Notes under the pieces: generated by a model | What the model was told of the DNA's origin: nothing | The model's input: the letters and a program-made list of their open reading frames with translations, nothing else | Database searches by the model: none | Source of the DNA: Palsa-147 sp049279675 | GTDB taxonomy: Bacteria > Acidobacteriota > Terriglobia > Acidiferrales > UBA7541 | Direction: 5' to 3' | Length of the DNA stretch: 64,000 bases | Assembly (NCBI GenBank): GCA_049279675.1 | Contig: JBAPOP010000168.1 | Coordinates: 1 to 64,000, forward strand | Made by a program: the position numbers and the translations under genes | Part shown: piece after piece, positions 17,995 to 27,127 of the stretch | Position numbering within the stretch: position 1 is the first letter of the stretch | How the letters are laid out: each line of letters begins with the position of its first letter

Positions 17995-19176
17995 TCACGC
18001 GTAGGCGGCCATCGCATGCTCGTAGATGTTCATCAATCGATCGCAGGCTATTTCCGAGGTGTAACGCGCTTCATACTCGCGTCGAGCTGCCCGGCCCATC
18101 TCCGCAATTTCGGATGGGTGCCCGATGGCCCAATCGACTTTCCGGGCGAGATCTTCGGAGTCGCCCGGCGCAAAATGCAGGCCGGTGCGTGAGTCGTCGA
18201 CGATTTCTTCCATCGCGCCGAGTTTCGAGCATATGACCGGCGTCCCGCACGCGAAAGATTCGGCGATGGTCACCGGGAAGCCTTCGTACCATTCGCTTGG
18301 GAAGATTAAGAAGGACGCACCCTTCATCGCCGCGAGCGATTCTTCACGCGAGAGACGGCCGCGAAATTGAATCGAAGAGAGGCCGCAGAGTTGCGCTTCC
18401 TCTTCGAGTTTTTTCCGCTCGGGACCATCGCCGATGATTTGGAGCGTGCAACTGTTCTGCAGCCGCTTCCAGGCAGCCAGCAGAGTGCGCAATCCTTTTT
18501 CCGTGGATAAGCGCCCGACGTATAGCGCGCCTGAGCCCGGGCTCTCTTTTGCGCCCGGATCGGGATCGACGAAATTCGGTTTTACGATGATTTTGGCCGC
18601 ATCGAATCCCGAAGCGATGAACTTGTTGCGGGAAAAATCGGTGAGAGCGATATAACAGTCCACAAGCTCGTTCCACGTACCCGACTGGCGGTGCCACGCA
18701 AGCATGAGCGCTACTGAGGCGGTGGCTGGCCTCGAATCGCGGTAGCAGCCGTGCCAAACGCTGCGCAGCAAGCCGTGTTCGACGCAATCCTCGCAGATTT
18801 TCCCATCGCGGAAGAACTGCGCTCCCGGGCAGAGAAGGCGGAAATTGTGAAGCGTCTGCACCACCGGGACGCCCCGCTTGCGGCACGCGCTGTAGACGGA
18901 CGGCGAAATCATGACGAGTGTGTTGTGGACGTGTACGACATCCGGATTTTCCCGCTCAAGTAGTGCCTCGAAGTCGCGGCGAGTGTCGCCGGCCCAGACG
19001 GTCCGTATCACCAGAGTGGCGCGGCCAACGGCGGAGAGTTCCTCGATCTCATGATTGCTGCGGCAGTAGGTGATAACGTTGTGGCCGGCACGCGACAATA
19101 TTCGCTTCTCCTGCTCGAACACGACATCTTCGCCGCCTGGCTGCTGATATTCGTTGTGAACGAGAAGAATTTTCAC
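17995..19176 (-). CDS. GT4-family glycosyltransferase
   Basis: A 393-residue GT-B enzyme. The N-terminal acceptor domain starts MKILLVHNEYQQPGGEDVV, the pattern of several EPS and capsule mannosyl/glucosyltransferases; the donor domain has ALYVGRLSTEKGLRTLLAAW, LQIIGDGPERKKL and the E-x7-E nucleotide-sugar site (EWYEGFPVTIAESFACGTPV). No membrane segment. The start is a GTG at 19176 that overlaps the upstream methyltransferase stop (GTGA), so translation is coupled. A four-Cys-like patch (LCPGAQFFRDGKICEDCVEH) in the acceptor domain is common in this subgroup and may bind metal. The sugar donor cannot be told. Confidence 0.92.
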   Translation of the reverse strand: MKILLVHNEYQQPGGEDVVFEQEKRILSRAGHNVITYCRSNHEIEELSAVGRATLVIRTVWAGDTRRDFEALLERENPDVVHVHNTLVMISPSVYSACRKRGVPVVQTLHNFRLLCPGAQFFRDGKICEDCVEHGLLRSVWHGCYRDSRPATASVALMLAWHRQSGTWNELVDCYIALTDFSRNKFIASGFDAAKIIVKPNFVDPDPGAKESPGSGALYVGRLSTEKGLRTLLAAWKRLQNSCTLQIIGDGPERKKLEEEAQLCGLSSIQFRGRLSREESLAAMKGASFLIFPSEWYEGFPVTIAESFACGTPVICSKLGAMEEIVDDSRTGLHFAPGDSEDLARKVDWAIGHPSEIAEMGRAARREYEARYTSEIACDRLMNIYEHAMAAYA

Positions 19177-20240
19177 GGGCGCGTCTCGAGCCAGATGCTA
19201 TGGGGAAAATCTCCCTGCGCCGGGTAAGAGGCCCACATTCCGTCGATGTTCGCCTGCGGCTCGTAGTCAGTAAGTAGGCTCTTCATTTCGCGCGGCCGGT
19301 CGTAGTGCAACGCTGAAAGCGACGAGAGGACGGCGAGGCGCTGATTCCCGGTCAACAGGGCGGCGAGGAGAGCGGTTTCTTGCGAGTTGTGCATGAAATA
19401 CGGCGAAAGCGTGCTGCGATTGTAGAGGTACGGAAAATTGATGTCGTGGATGTGTACGAAAACTCCGGCAGACAAGCTCGGAATAATTTCCAGGTAGATG
19501 CGGATCACATCGGAGCCGACTTTGACGGCATGACTCGAGTCGATGAACAGCAAATCGCCTGCGCGCAGCTGCGAAAAAACGTTGTTCGGAACCGCCTGGC
19601 ACTGTTGCTGCAGCAAATTGACGCCCGTTAGCTGTTTCAGCGGCGCTCGCGGATATGGCTCGATGCAAGTGATCTGAGACGCTAAGCGGCCATCTTTTGC
19701 GTTGAGCTCGGAAGCGTGCAGCATGCAAACAGTCGATTGTCCGCTTCCGATTTCGATGATTCGAGCCGGTGCTTTGCTCCGCACGAAACAGTGGAGAACC
19801 TGCGATTCGATTGTTCCAAAGCCGGGACCCCATCCGCGTGCGGCGCTTTCGTTGAAGAATTCGAGACCTGCCACTTCCGGATAATATGGCGCGCAAATTT
19901 CGGTCAGCCAGTCGAGTTGCCGTTCCACGTCCCAATCGATTCCGGTCAGAGAACTTCGGTCCGTCCAAAGCCGCTTATTCTCTCTGAGCCAGTGATAGTC
20001 CTGAATCGGCGTGTAGAAATTTTTCGGCAGTACATGCACGCCGAGCTTTTCAAAGAGCAGGAAAGCCTTGAACCAAAGGTCCCTCGCGAGCCCGCGCACC
20101 TGCCTGCGCGCGGACTGCGGCGATCTCTTTGCAGCGGCTCGGGCCGGCGACGTTGCGGCTGTCACGCTCTTAGCGACGGTTGATTCGATTGCCATTCCTT
20201 GTTTGGCCAAAGTAGCGTTTAGCTGGACAGCGGTGCGCAC
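19173..20240 (-). CDS. class I SAM methyltransferase (Methyltransf_24-like)
   Basis: A 355-residue protein. The centre holds ARIIEIGSGQSTVCMLHA (SAM-binding glycine loop, about residues 157-174), ITCIEPYPRAPL (ribose/adenine acid) and DLLFIDSSHAVKVGSDV, the motif of the Methyltransf_24/cephalosporin-hydroxylase-like group; HIHDINFPYLY follows. The N-terminal 50 residues are Ala/Ser-rich and probably disordered. The start is unsure: GTG at 20240 overlaps the O-antigen ligase by 22 bp; ATG at 20195 is an alternative. Located in the EPS cluster between the ligase and a GT4 enzyme, so it most likely methylates a sugar or another EPS decoration. Ends with a 4-bp overlap into the next gene. Confidence 0.8.
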   Translation of the reverse strand: MRTAVQLNATLAKQGMAIESTVAKSVTAATSPARAAAKRSPQSARRQVRGLARDLWFKAFLLFEKLGVHVLPKNFYTPIQDYHWLRENKRLWTDRSSLTGIDWDVERQLDWLTEICAPYYPEVAGLEFFNESAARGWGPGFGTIESQVLHCFVRSKAPARIIEIGSGQSTVCMLHASELNAKDGRLASQITCIEPYPRAPLKQLTGVNLLQQQCQAVPNNVFSQLRAGDLLFIDSSHAVKVGSDVIRIYLEIIPSLSAGVFVHIHDINFPYLYNRSTLSPYFMHNSQETALLAALLTGNQRLAVLSSLSALHYDRPREMKSLLTDYEPQANIDGMWASYPAQGDFPHSIWLETRP

Positions 20241-21673
20241 CGCGCTATTTCTTGAAGTTTAATGCTGATTACAAACAAGGCGAGGAACATGATGAAACTA
20301 TTGTCAGGCGTCCCGCCGAAACTGACTTTGAACATTCCGTTGATGAGCAGGCTGACGTAAATCGAAAAACCACCTACTGCTAGAAAGAAAGTCTCTCTGT
20401 CAGCTTGATTTTTCAGGGCTCTGAGAAGATTTCTGATGATGATGATATTCATAATCACCACCAGCAAGAGCCCGGGAATTCCATTGTTGTACAACGATTC
20501 GATAAATGAATTGTGAGTGTGGGGCGGCTCCCATCCAACTACGTTCACATCGAGCGATAAGAATCGCGAAGCAACATAACCGTGGCCCAAGATCGGCTTT
20601 TCCTGAATTGCGGGCCAGACGGCTGTCCACAGATCGGTTCGGCCAGTGATTGTAGATGCTTCGTTGGACCTATTGTAGTCCTCGAAGTACTTCGAAAGGG
20701 GTGTCGTCGCGAGTAGAACTCCACCGACCACGAGAAAAATTACCAGTAAGCCGAGTGCGTAGCGGACTCGCTTCTGCAACACGAAAAACAACAACGCGGA
20801 GAATACTCCGGCCACGATGCCCGCCTTCCCGCCGGCGACCAACATCACGAGCATTCCCAGGCCAGCCATAATCAAAAGCCAGCCGCGCTTGCGGATCGCG
20901 AAGAGTGTCATCGACACGAGAAGTAGAAGTCCGGCCATAAGCGACAGCGAGGTCGGTGAAGCAATCTCATTCAGCCTTCCACCTTGAAATATAGGGTCGG
21001 GTCCCGCGAGCGTCGTCGCGAAACGAAGCACGATCAGGGCGAAAAATCCCGCCAGCAGGGAATACAGGAAAGAGATTAAGTCCTCTTTTCCTTCCATTGA
21101 ACTTTCACAAGCTCGCAGCAAGAAGATGACTAGGACGAGCTTGAAACCCCATGCGAAGGAGTACCTTGGCGACGGAGACAGAGGAACAGATGCCACCGCG
21201 AGTATCGCGAAGAAGGAAATCCACTTGAACGATCCCGAGAACATTTCCCGTAAATACTGCGGCCGGGTAAAAGTCATTAAGAGAAGCACCAAGCCGGCAA
21301 GCAGCCACGCGGCTACTTCCTGGAATGCTTCAATGCCGAAACTGCCGGCGAATGCATTCGATGCCGAATTATAGTGATGGACGAAGATCTGCTCGGATAT
21401 CAGGACGAACCAGAGCAGCGTCATCGCGGACATCAGGAAAGTCTTCCTGGCATCGATGCTTCGAGCTCTGACCCGAGATAAAACAGCGAACAGTGAGACG
21501 GAAAGAATCGCCGCGGAAACCAGCAAGGTAGAGTCGTTCCATAAGAGTTCGCTGCCGGTTGCCAGTTGCGCAAAGACAATAAACACCGTCGCCATGCCGG
21601 CCAGCCATAGCGCCGTGCGAAGCCACGAGCTTGTCTTCGGAGATGTCGAAATCGGAAGATTAGTAGTCGCCAT
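20219..21673 (-). CDS. O-antigen ligase/polymerase-like membrane protein (Wzy/WaaL)
   Basis: A 484-residue inner-membrane protein with about 11-12 predicted helices. The large periplasmic loop near residues 330-400 has the Wzy_C signature: TGRTDLWTAVWPAIQEKPIL, GHGYVA and PHTHNSFIESLYNNGIPGLL, including the conserved Arg, His and Gly-rich residues. It would polymerise or ligate lipid-linked repeats in the periplasm, which fits with the Wzz/GumC protein in the same operon. It overlaps the upstream GT4 gene by 14 bp and the downstream methyltransferase by 22 bp. Wzy and WaaL cannot be separated by sequence alone; the presence of Wzz and Wza favours the Wzy role. Confidence 0.88.
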   Translation of the reverse strand: MATTNLPISTSPKTSSWLRTALWLAGMATVFIVFAQLATGSELLWNDSTLLVSAAILSVSLFAVLSRVRARSIDARKTFLMSAMTLLWFVLISEQIFVHHYNSASNAFAGSFGIEAFQEVAAWLLAGLVLLLMTFTRPQYLREMFSGSFKWISFFAILAVASVPLSPSPRYSFAWGFKLVLVIFLLRACESSMEGKEDLISFLYSLLAGFFALIVLRFATTLAGPDPIFQGGRLNEIASPTSLSLMAGLLLLVSMTLFAIRKRGWLLIMAGLGMLVMLVAGGKAGIVAGVFSALLFFVLQKRVRYALGLLVIFLVVGGVLLATTPLSKYFEDYNRSNEASTITGRTDLWTAVWPAIQEKPILGHGYVASRFLSLDVNVVGWEPPHTHNSFIESLYNNGIPGLLLVVIMNIIIIRNLLRALKNQADRETFFLAVGGFSIYVSLLINGMFKVSFGGTPDNSFIMFLALFVISIKLQEIARCAPLSS

Positions 21674-23003
21674 GAGTTACCTCGTGAGGAAAAGTTTCCT
21701 GTCGCGCTGCCATTGCGGCCTCGTCTCGGCCCGATTGAGTCACATCACTTGGATCATTCACCAACCGCTCGTAGAGACGAGCTAATTGCTCGCCTCGTCG
21801 CTCCCAATTGAATTCCTGATCAATGCGAAGGCGGCCGGCGTGTGCAAGCTCGGCCAGATGAGCGGGATCGGATGCAAGTTGCTCCAGTGCCGCGGTGATA
21901 TCAGTGATTGCCTGCTCGGGGTTGATTGCTGGAATCTTGATGCCGGTGGCTCCGGTGACTCGCACGGCCGGGCCACCGAGATCGAGGCAGATAACGGGTC
22001 GACCCGCGGCCATCGCTTCGAGAGTGACCCAGCCCCCGGAGTCATGAAGACTGGGAAAGATCAGTACATCGCACGCCGCCAATTTCAGGAGCGCGTGATC
22101 TCGCGAAACTTTGCCCAAGAAAACGACGCTTCTCTCGACGCCCAATTCACGCGACAAACGCTCCAGAGAACGCCGCTCCGGTCCGTCGCCGATCAGCCAG
22201 TACTCTGCATTTGGAAAGCGTTGGTGAAATCGCGCAAAAGCGCGCAGACCGAGTTCAAATCCCTTCCAGTGCAAGAGCCTTCCGAGACTTAAGGCTCGAA
22301 ATGGGTTGCTCTCGCGCACAGGAATCGCTCGAAGTTCTGCGATTTCCTTCTCGGGTAACGCCGCTTCCGCCAGGATCGAGACTCTTGTGCAACCGAGAGC
22401 CTCCAGGCGCGCCGCAGTCTCTTTTGTTGTCGCCAATGCAATGGCGGCGCGGCGAGCAGCCATGCGCACGAATGGATTCAGTTCGCCGAAAGCCCGCGCG
22501 AATTCGCGCATGCCTTCATACATCCTTCCGCGCGCGCTGAATAATCTTCGAAAACTGCGGGGCGTCGATTCTCCTCCGCCTACAGGACCCCAAACGAATG
22601 GAATCGGGAGAAGCGGCAGAAACGTGGGAAGCCAATAGCTAACGAAGCTAACGTGATGCGCCAGATCGAGATTGACCGCGCGATGAACCTTTCGTGCCTT
22701 ACGGTACGCAACAAACTGCCAAAGTGAATAGTACAGGCGGATGCCACGCTGGCCTCTCTTCCAGAAACTCGCCCAGCCCGGAAGATCGATGTAGATCCAG
22801 CGCACGTTCGGCATTGGCGCCGCTTCGAGCGCCTTTTCGATCGACGCGCGATTGTTGGATCGAGTCATCACCCAAACGTCGTGGAACCGGGCCGCCTGCT
22901 TCACGTGGTTCCACCCGACGCCGGGCTCGGAGCCTTTGCCGGGCTCGCACGCGTAGGCTGAAAGCAGGACTCTCAGCGGGCGATCCAATTGATCCTCCCG
23001 CAC
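21660..23003 (-). CDS. GT4-family glycosyltransferase
   Basis: A 447-residue GT-B glycosyltransferase. It begins LRVLLSAYACEPGKGSEPGV, a glycine-rich loop typical of one GT4 subgroup, and WGPVGGGE follows near residue 140. The donor domain has ALSLGRLLHWKGFELGLRAF, YWLIGDGPERRSLERL and SLHDSGGWVTLEAMAAGRPV; the first Glu of the usual E-x7-E site is Asp here, a variant seen in this subgroup. Start is a GTG at 23003. The last ~30 residues (after ARLYERLV) are a polar tail that overlaps the next gene. It sits between the beta-helix gene and the ligase in the EPS cluster. Sugar specificity unknown. Confidence 0.9.
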   Translation of the reverse strand: MREDQLDRPLRVLLSAYACEPGKGSEPGVGWNHVKQAARFHDVWVMTRSNNRASIEKALEAAPMPNVRWIYIDLPGWASFWKRGQRGIRLYYSLWQFVAYRKARKVHRAVNLDLAHHVSFVSYWLPTFLPLLPIPFVWGPVGGGESTPRSFRRLFSARGRMYEGMREFARAFGELNPFVRMAARRAAIALATTKETAARLEALGCTRVSILAEAALPEKEIAELRAIPVRESNPFRALSLGRLLHWKGFELGLRAFARFHQRFPNAEYWLIGDGPERRSLERLSRELGVERSVVFLGKVSRDHALLKLAACDVLIFPSLHDSGGWVTLEAMAAGRPVICLDLGGPAVRVTGATGIKIPAINPEQAITDITAALEQLASDPAHLAELAHAGRLRIDQEFNWERRGEQLARLYERLVNDPSDVTQSGRDEAAMAARQETFPHEVTHGDY

Positions 23004-23024
23004 TGTCCTCGGTTTCGTGGCGGC

Positions 23025-24350
23025 TTAATCATGGATGGCGATGCAATCAAGCGTTTCGGCGCTGCCTGATGTGGATTCTCCCTGGATGGTGACATTGAGC
23101 GAATCGGACAATTTGCTGGCAATTCTGACGGCGCGCACTTTTCCGCGCGGACCTTCGAGCGAACAAGTTGCGGTGTAGCTCGTGTCTGCGAATGGCTGAT
23201 CCCACGTCACATGCACATCGCACGAGTCGCTTTTTTCCGTGGAGCAGGCTGGAATGCGACTGTGTCTCGGAGTTGTCGCGGTTGCTGGAGGGTCGTCTTG
23301 CGAAGCGCCGCTCGCCGGGAAGATATCGGCGCCGTACATGCCGGCAGCCGAGTTGGCGAGTTTACGATGCGCGACAGTGTCGTTGATCGTGTAAGCCCAA
23401 TTTTTATCGTGGCTCAGTCCGAAGTAATACAGCCGCGCAGACGCACCATCCACTCGAACGATTGCATCCGCCTGCTCGCCGGAAGTATTTTCGGCGCCGA
23501 CTCCCAGGATTACGACGGGGCTTCCATTCATGTTATCGAGCAGGATCACGTCGTTCTGTTTTCCCGGCGTGTGCTTCTCAGCTTTGACGCCTTCGATCAA
23601 ATAAGATTCGGCGTCAAGCAAGCCGCCCGACGGCCCAATGTGGATCAAGGAAATCCCGTTGTCGTCGCCGGAAATCATCGAGAGCTTGACGAGCTGATTT
23701 GCGTCTCCGCCAGTACGGCTGACATCGATTCCGTACTTGCCGTTACGAAACACGTGGACGTCATCCGCGTAAAAAGGAATCGCTCCGCGAGTCAGAGAGA
23801 CCCCCGAGTCGGCAAAGCCGATGATCAGCAGGTGCTCGAGCTTCGTACCCTCGCCTGTTCGAGAGTTAAATCGAATGCCGCTGCCACTACGATTGCTTGC
23901 GTTTCCCAAAATTCGCATGTTTGAAATCACCGACCAGTGCTGATTGTCGGTGCCGCGAAGGCTCGAGTCGCTCACGATGAAATCCGCGTCGGCGCCTGGA
24001 GTTTGCTCGAGGGTCGTTCCTTCACCGTGCGGCGGCAGGTTCATTCCCAAACCCCTGAGGCTGACGCCGAACCTGAGGACAATTTGTCGGGCGGTGTATC
24101 TGCCGGACGGCACCACGACAACGCCGCCGCCCTTCGTAGAGGCATAGTCGATCGCCTCTTGTATCGAGGGATACCCCGCGCTGTTGACGATTACTTGACC
24201 CTTGATGTATCCAGACTGCGAACTCATTTGATCTGCTGCGGATTGGCTATGGCCGACGGCCAGGAACGAGAAGACGAGAATTCCAGGCAACACGACAGAC
24301 GTGACAGATTCCATCGCCATTCGCGTCATCAAATTCATTGGGCTATGCAT
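23025..24350 (-). CDS. secreted right-handed beta-helix protein (pectate-lyase-3 fold)
   Basis: A 441-residue protein with an N-terminal signal (ESVTSVVLPGILVFSFLAVG, then SQSAADQ), so it acts outside the inner membrane. The start of the mature part, SAGYPSIQEAIDYASTKGGG followed by VVVPSGRYTAR, is the hallmark of the Pectate_lyase_3/GH28-related entry domain; parallel beta-helix turns follow (GSGIRFNSRTGEG, DSGVSLTRG, KYGIDVSRTGG, DNGISLIH). The C-terminal ~90 residues form another beta domain with Cys residues. Such proteins in EPS clusters act as polysaccharide lyases, hydrolases or epimerases; no catalytic triad can be assigned from sight. The start codon directly abuts the stop of the upstream phosphotransferase (TAA-ATG). 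The second Met (MNLMTR) is an alternative. Confidence 0.8.
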   Translation of the reverse strand: MHSPMNLMTRMAMESVTSVVLPGILVFSFLAVGHSQSAADQMSSQSGYIKGQVIVNSAGYPSIQEAIDYASTKGGGVVVVPSGRYTARQIVLRFGVSLRGLGMNLPPHGEGTTLEQTPGADADFIVSDSSLRGTDNQHWSVISNMRILGNASNRSGSGIRFNSRTGEGTKLEHLLIIGFADSGVSLTRGAIPFYADDVHVFRNGKYGIDVSRTGGDANQLVKLSMISGDDNGISLIHIGPSGGLLDAESYLIEGVKAEKHTPGKQNDVILLDNMNGSPVVILGVGAENTSGEQADAIVRVDGASARLYYFGLSHDKNWAYTINDTVAHRKLANSAAGMYGADIFPASGASQDDPPATATTPRHSRIPACSTEKSDSCDVHVTWDQPFADTSYTATCSLEGPRGKVRAVRIASKLSDSLNVTIQGESTSGSAETLDCIAIHD

Positions 24351-25628
24351 TTAATCCGCCACGGCCGTTTGTGCGGACCCCGAGAGGTATTCACGAAGCT
24401 GCTTTTCGCGATAGTTGAAAGAGAACTCGACGGCTTCCTCATCGCTCAATTGCGCCACGGAATTCAAGATGTACAGGAGATACAGAGCGCGATTTGCGTC
24501 CCGAATGTCCACCGCGCCGGGTTCATCGTGGCGAAGATTCAGATGGCATTCCGTTTGGCTGAGAAAATGGAATTTGTCCCACAATACCGGCGCTTCCCAC
24601 GCCGCCGATTCCCAGTCGAAGAGGATCAAGCCTTTCTCGTGAACGCGGGTGTTCCAGGGAACAAAGTCGCCGTGTTGCACGCCGCAGGCGATTTGAGAAG
24701 AATCGAGTTCGCGAGACGCAATTCGAAGCACTTCAGACCCCAAACGTTGCCAGCTCGTTCTCAGGCGGGGCGCCACCTTGTTCCATCGTTGACCGATTCT
24801 TTGCACCAGCTTTCGCCCGGGACGCATCGACGGCTCACAACTATGCAGAATCCTGAGGAACTCGTCGTGACTTTGCGTCAAGCGAACCGGTCCGGCCTCA
24901 CCATCGATGGCAGACTGAAACACAACGTACCGGCCGTCCCATGCGCCTGCAAAAAGGAGCCGCGGGATGTGAGCGCGTAACTTCGGGAAGCTGTGAAGTT
25001 TCTGAAGAACATCCGCTTCATGGCGCAAGCGCTGTTCGGCACCGCTCTTCAGCGGCATCTTCAAATAGCCCAGAATCGCGCCGTCGCCGTTCATCACCTG
25101 AACAGTCAACTTCTGAACCGAGCCCGGCGTGCCCAAGGAAAATGCGAACGTGGCGTGCTTCTCACCCGTAATTTCGCTCACGAGTTTCTCAATCGGCAAA
25201 GGCGCGCGGGCCGCTACCAGCACGCTATGACGCACCCAGCCCTCCCAACCTGTTGCCCGGACGTGAACGACGAGAGCCTTCATCAAGCGCGTCGCGCGCG
25301 AATACGGAGTGTAGAGTTCGAATCCGTCAATTGCTCTCCGGTCGCTTGTCAGAGGCAAGAGCCACCGCGGCTGATTTCGCGACGGGAGTATGGCGAAACG
25401 ATGCTGTCGCGGGTGGCCCAGGCGCGCCAACGATTTGGACATCGCCGGAGCTGCGTTCCAGGAGATCACCGCATTAGGCAGCGCATCTCCGTTCTCGCGC
25501 AGGTGGTCGGCAACTGGGAGCGGATCCTCCGGATTCAAACCGAGGAAGATTCGGAGTGCCTCTTCGAGCATGTCTGCCGATCCCTGAAAGCGGAAAGCTG
25601 CCTCCCTCGCCACGGCCACGCTTCTCAC
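24351..25628 (-). CDS. aminoglycoside-phosphotransferase-fold kinase, EPS-linked
   Basis: A 425-residue protein whose C-terminal half has the APH/ChoK kinase core: the catalytic loop QHGDFVPWNT (HGD-x4-N) and the metal-binding LILFDWESA. The N-lobe is present as TVQVMNGDGAILGYLKMPL with a candidate ATP Lys, then a long helix pair (EQRLRHEADVLQKLHSF). The first ~170 residues have no family I recognise. The start is the GTG at 25628 because GAGAGG lies 8 nt upstream and it overlaps the previous stop by 4 bp (GTGA); a TTG at 25646 is weaker. It is coupled to the nucleotidyltransferase/kinase fusion upstream. The pair is likely to phosphorylate or activate an EPS building block or lipid; no known substrate. 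Confidence 0.75.
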   Translation of the reverse strand: MRSVAVAREAAFRFQGSADMLEEALRIFLGLNPEDPLPVADHLRENGDALPNAVISWNAAPAMSKSLARLGHPRQHRFAILPSRNQPRWLLPLTSDRRAIDGFELYTPYSRATRLMKALVVHVRATGWEGWVRHSVLVAARAPLPIEKLVSEITGEKHATFAFSLGTPGSVQKLTVQVMNGDGAILGYLKMPLKSGAEQRLRHEADVLQKLHSFPKLRAHIPRLLFAGAWDGRYVVFQSAIDGEAGPVRLTQSHDEFLRILHSCEPSMRPGRKLVQRIGQRWNKVAPRLRTSWQRLGSEVLRIASRELDSSQIACGVQHGDFVPWNTRVHEKGLILFDWESAAWEAPVLWDKFHFLSQTECHLNLRHDEPGAVDIRDANRALYLLYILNSVAQLSDEEAVEFSFNYREKQLREYLSGSAQTAVAD

Positions 25629-27127
25629 TGTGGCAACCTCTCCCAAGCACCGATTCTCTCGTTGAATCGCTGCTGCATGAATTCCGTCACGGCGAGAGCT
25701 GATGCCAGGAGCGTCGCGTCGATTCCATTGTCCGTTGAGACAAAAGCTTCACGAGATCGCTTGAATCGCAACTCACGGTACGCCTGCCGTTGGCGCTTGA
25801 TCTCGGGCACGGGAAGTTCAGCTTTTCGCGCGTGAATCGAACGTTCATCGGCGTCAAGAAGAATCACTAAGTCAGGCTCGGGAATAAGGCGGGAAAGCAT
25901 TGCGGCAAACCATCTCGGCCCGCCGTACCGGTAGCGCTGCGGATCCACCAAGACATCGTGGAAATAACGATCAAACTGAACGAAGCCGGATCGAATCATC
26001 AAAGGCCTGATCACGAAGAGATAGCCGATCCAGTTATCGATGAAGAATGCGGAGAGATAAGCCATCGAAATCAGCGGTCCTCGCGCAACTTGACCGTGAG
26101 GGTCGGTCACCGGATCATTGTTCTTTCTCCGAGCGAACGCCTGCGGACGCCAATGGAAGAGCCGTCGACGGCGGAAACTCGAGCCCAATGCGTCCGGGAG
26201 GCTTTCGATCAGTGTGCTCTTTCCGACTCCATCGGGGCCCAAGACTGAAACTAGAATGCCAGTCGCGTGAATCGATCTTCGAACGCCGCGCTGGCACTCC
26301 TGTGTGAGGTGTCGAATCATGCTAAATGGATGTCGAGCCAAACCCATGCGCCAAAATTCACGGCGCAGGTGATCTAATTCCGTATTTGCCGTGCCGTTCG
26401 CGCAAATTTCGACCACGCTCGTTTTCCATTTCACTGGAAAAATGCGGGCTGCAATTCTTTCCGCGTTCGCGCGCCCCAACTGCTGCACGAGTTCTTTCAA
26501 CCGCTGAGCTTGCGAGAGCGATGCGACGCCTTTCCATGCCTTTTTTGCCAGCAGGTACGCAAACTCAGTCTCGGGTGATGGGATCCAGAACTGGCCATGC
26601 CGCAAGCGCCCCCGCACCAGTTCTTCTCCGGTTGCGAGGCTCAATCCTCCGCGTCGGTGCTCGAAAATGATGTCAACAGCTGCTGTTTTCAGTGATGATG
26701 TGGTTTGGCAAACGAAATAAAAACTATGCGCGCCCGTTAGATAGTTTCCCCACTGAATCGGTGCATAGCCTTGTTGACGAAGAGCTTCGAATATAGCTGG
26801 GAGCTTGGCTTTGTCCGACGGATGGACCGCCAAATCCAAATCGCTGATCAGTTCTTCGGGAAGCAATTCCCACGAGTGAAGCACGCAATAGCGAATTTCC
26901 GACTCGTCGAGAAGCCGGAACAGCGTGCACAGAAAATCGGCCACACCCTTCGCCAGCATCGCATCGTTTTTCGTAGATGTGTTCTCTCCAGACCGGCGAT
27001 TATGCATTTTTGACGCAGAACGAGCACTGCGGCTGGCGATATCCGGAAATATCTCGCTTAGGCCATTTTGATTTTCAAGCGGATACATAGTGAAAGACAG
27101 GCTCGCGGCATCCGAGTCAGGCAGCAC
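25625..27127 (-). CDS. nucleotidyltransferase-like plus thymidylate-kinase-like fusion protein
   Basis: A 500-residue two-domain protein. Residues about 60-270 look like a minimal nucleotidyltransferase: SDLDLAVHPSD carries the paired acids D96 and D98 and VDIIFEHR gives a third, D152. Residues 290-500 are a P-loop kinase of the thymidylate-kinase type, with SVLGPDGVGKSTLIESL (Walker A, 297-305), QFDRYFHDVLVDPQRYRYGG (the DR(Y) substrate motif) and DLVILLDADERSIHARKAEL (LID-like region). Start is GTG at 27127 with GAGG just upstream; an ATG at 27088 is the alternative. It overlaps the sugar-transferase gene by 11 bp and the APH gene by 4 bp. The natural substrate is unknown; thymidylate is unlikely in an EPS operon. 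Confidence 0.75.
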   Translation of the reverse strand: MLPDSDAASLSFTMYPLENQNGLSEIFPDIASRSARSASKMHNRRSGENTSTKNDAMLAKGVADFLCTLFRLLDESEIRYCVLHSWELLPEELISDLDLAVHPSDKAKLPAIFEALRQQGYAPIQWGNYLTGAHSFYFVCQTTSSLKTAAVDIIFEHRRGGLSLATGEELVRGRLRHGQFWIPSPETEFAYLLAKKAWKGVASLSQAQRLKELVQQLGRANAERIAARIFPVKWKTSVVEICANGTANTELDHLRREFWRMGLARHPFSMIRHLTQECQRGVRRSIHATGILVSVLGPDGVGKSTLIESLPDALGSSFRRRRLFHWRPQAFARRKNNDPVTDPHGQVARGPLISMAYLSAFFIDNWIGYLFVIRPLMIRSGFVQFDRYFHDVLVDPQRYRYGGPRWFAAMLSRLIPEPDLVILLDADERSIHARKAELPVPEIKRQRQAYRELRFKRSREAFVSTDNGIDATLLASALAVTEFMQQRFNERIGAWERLPQ

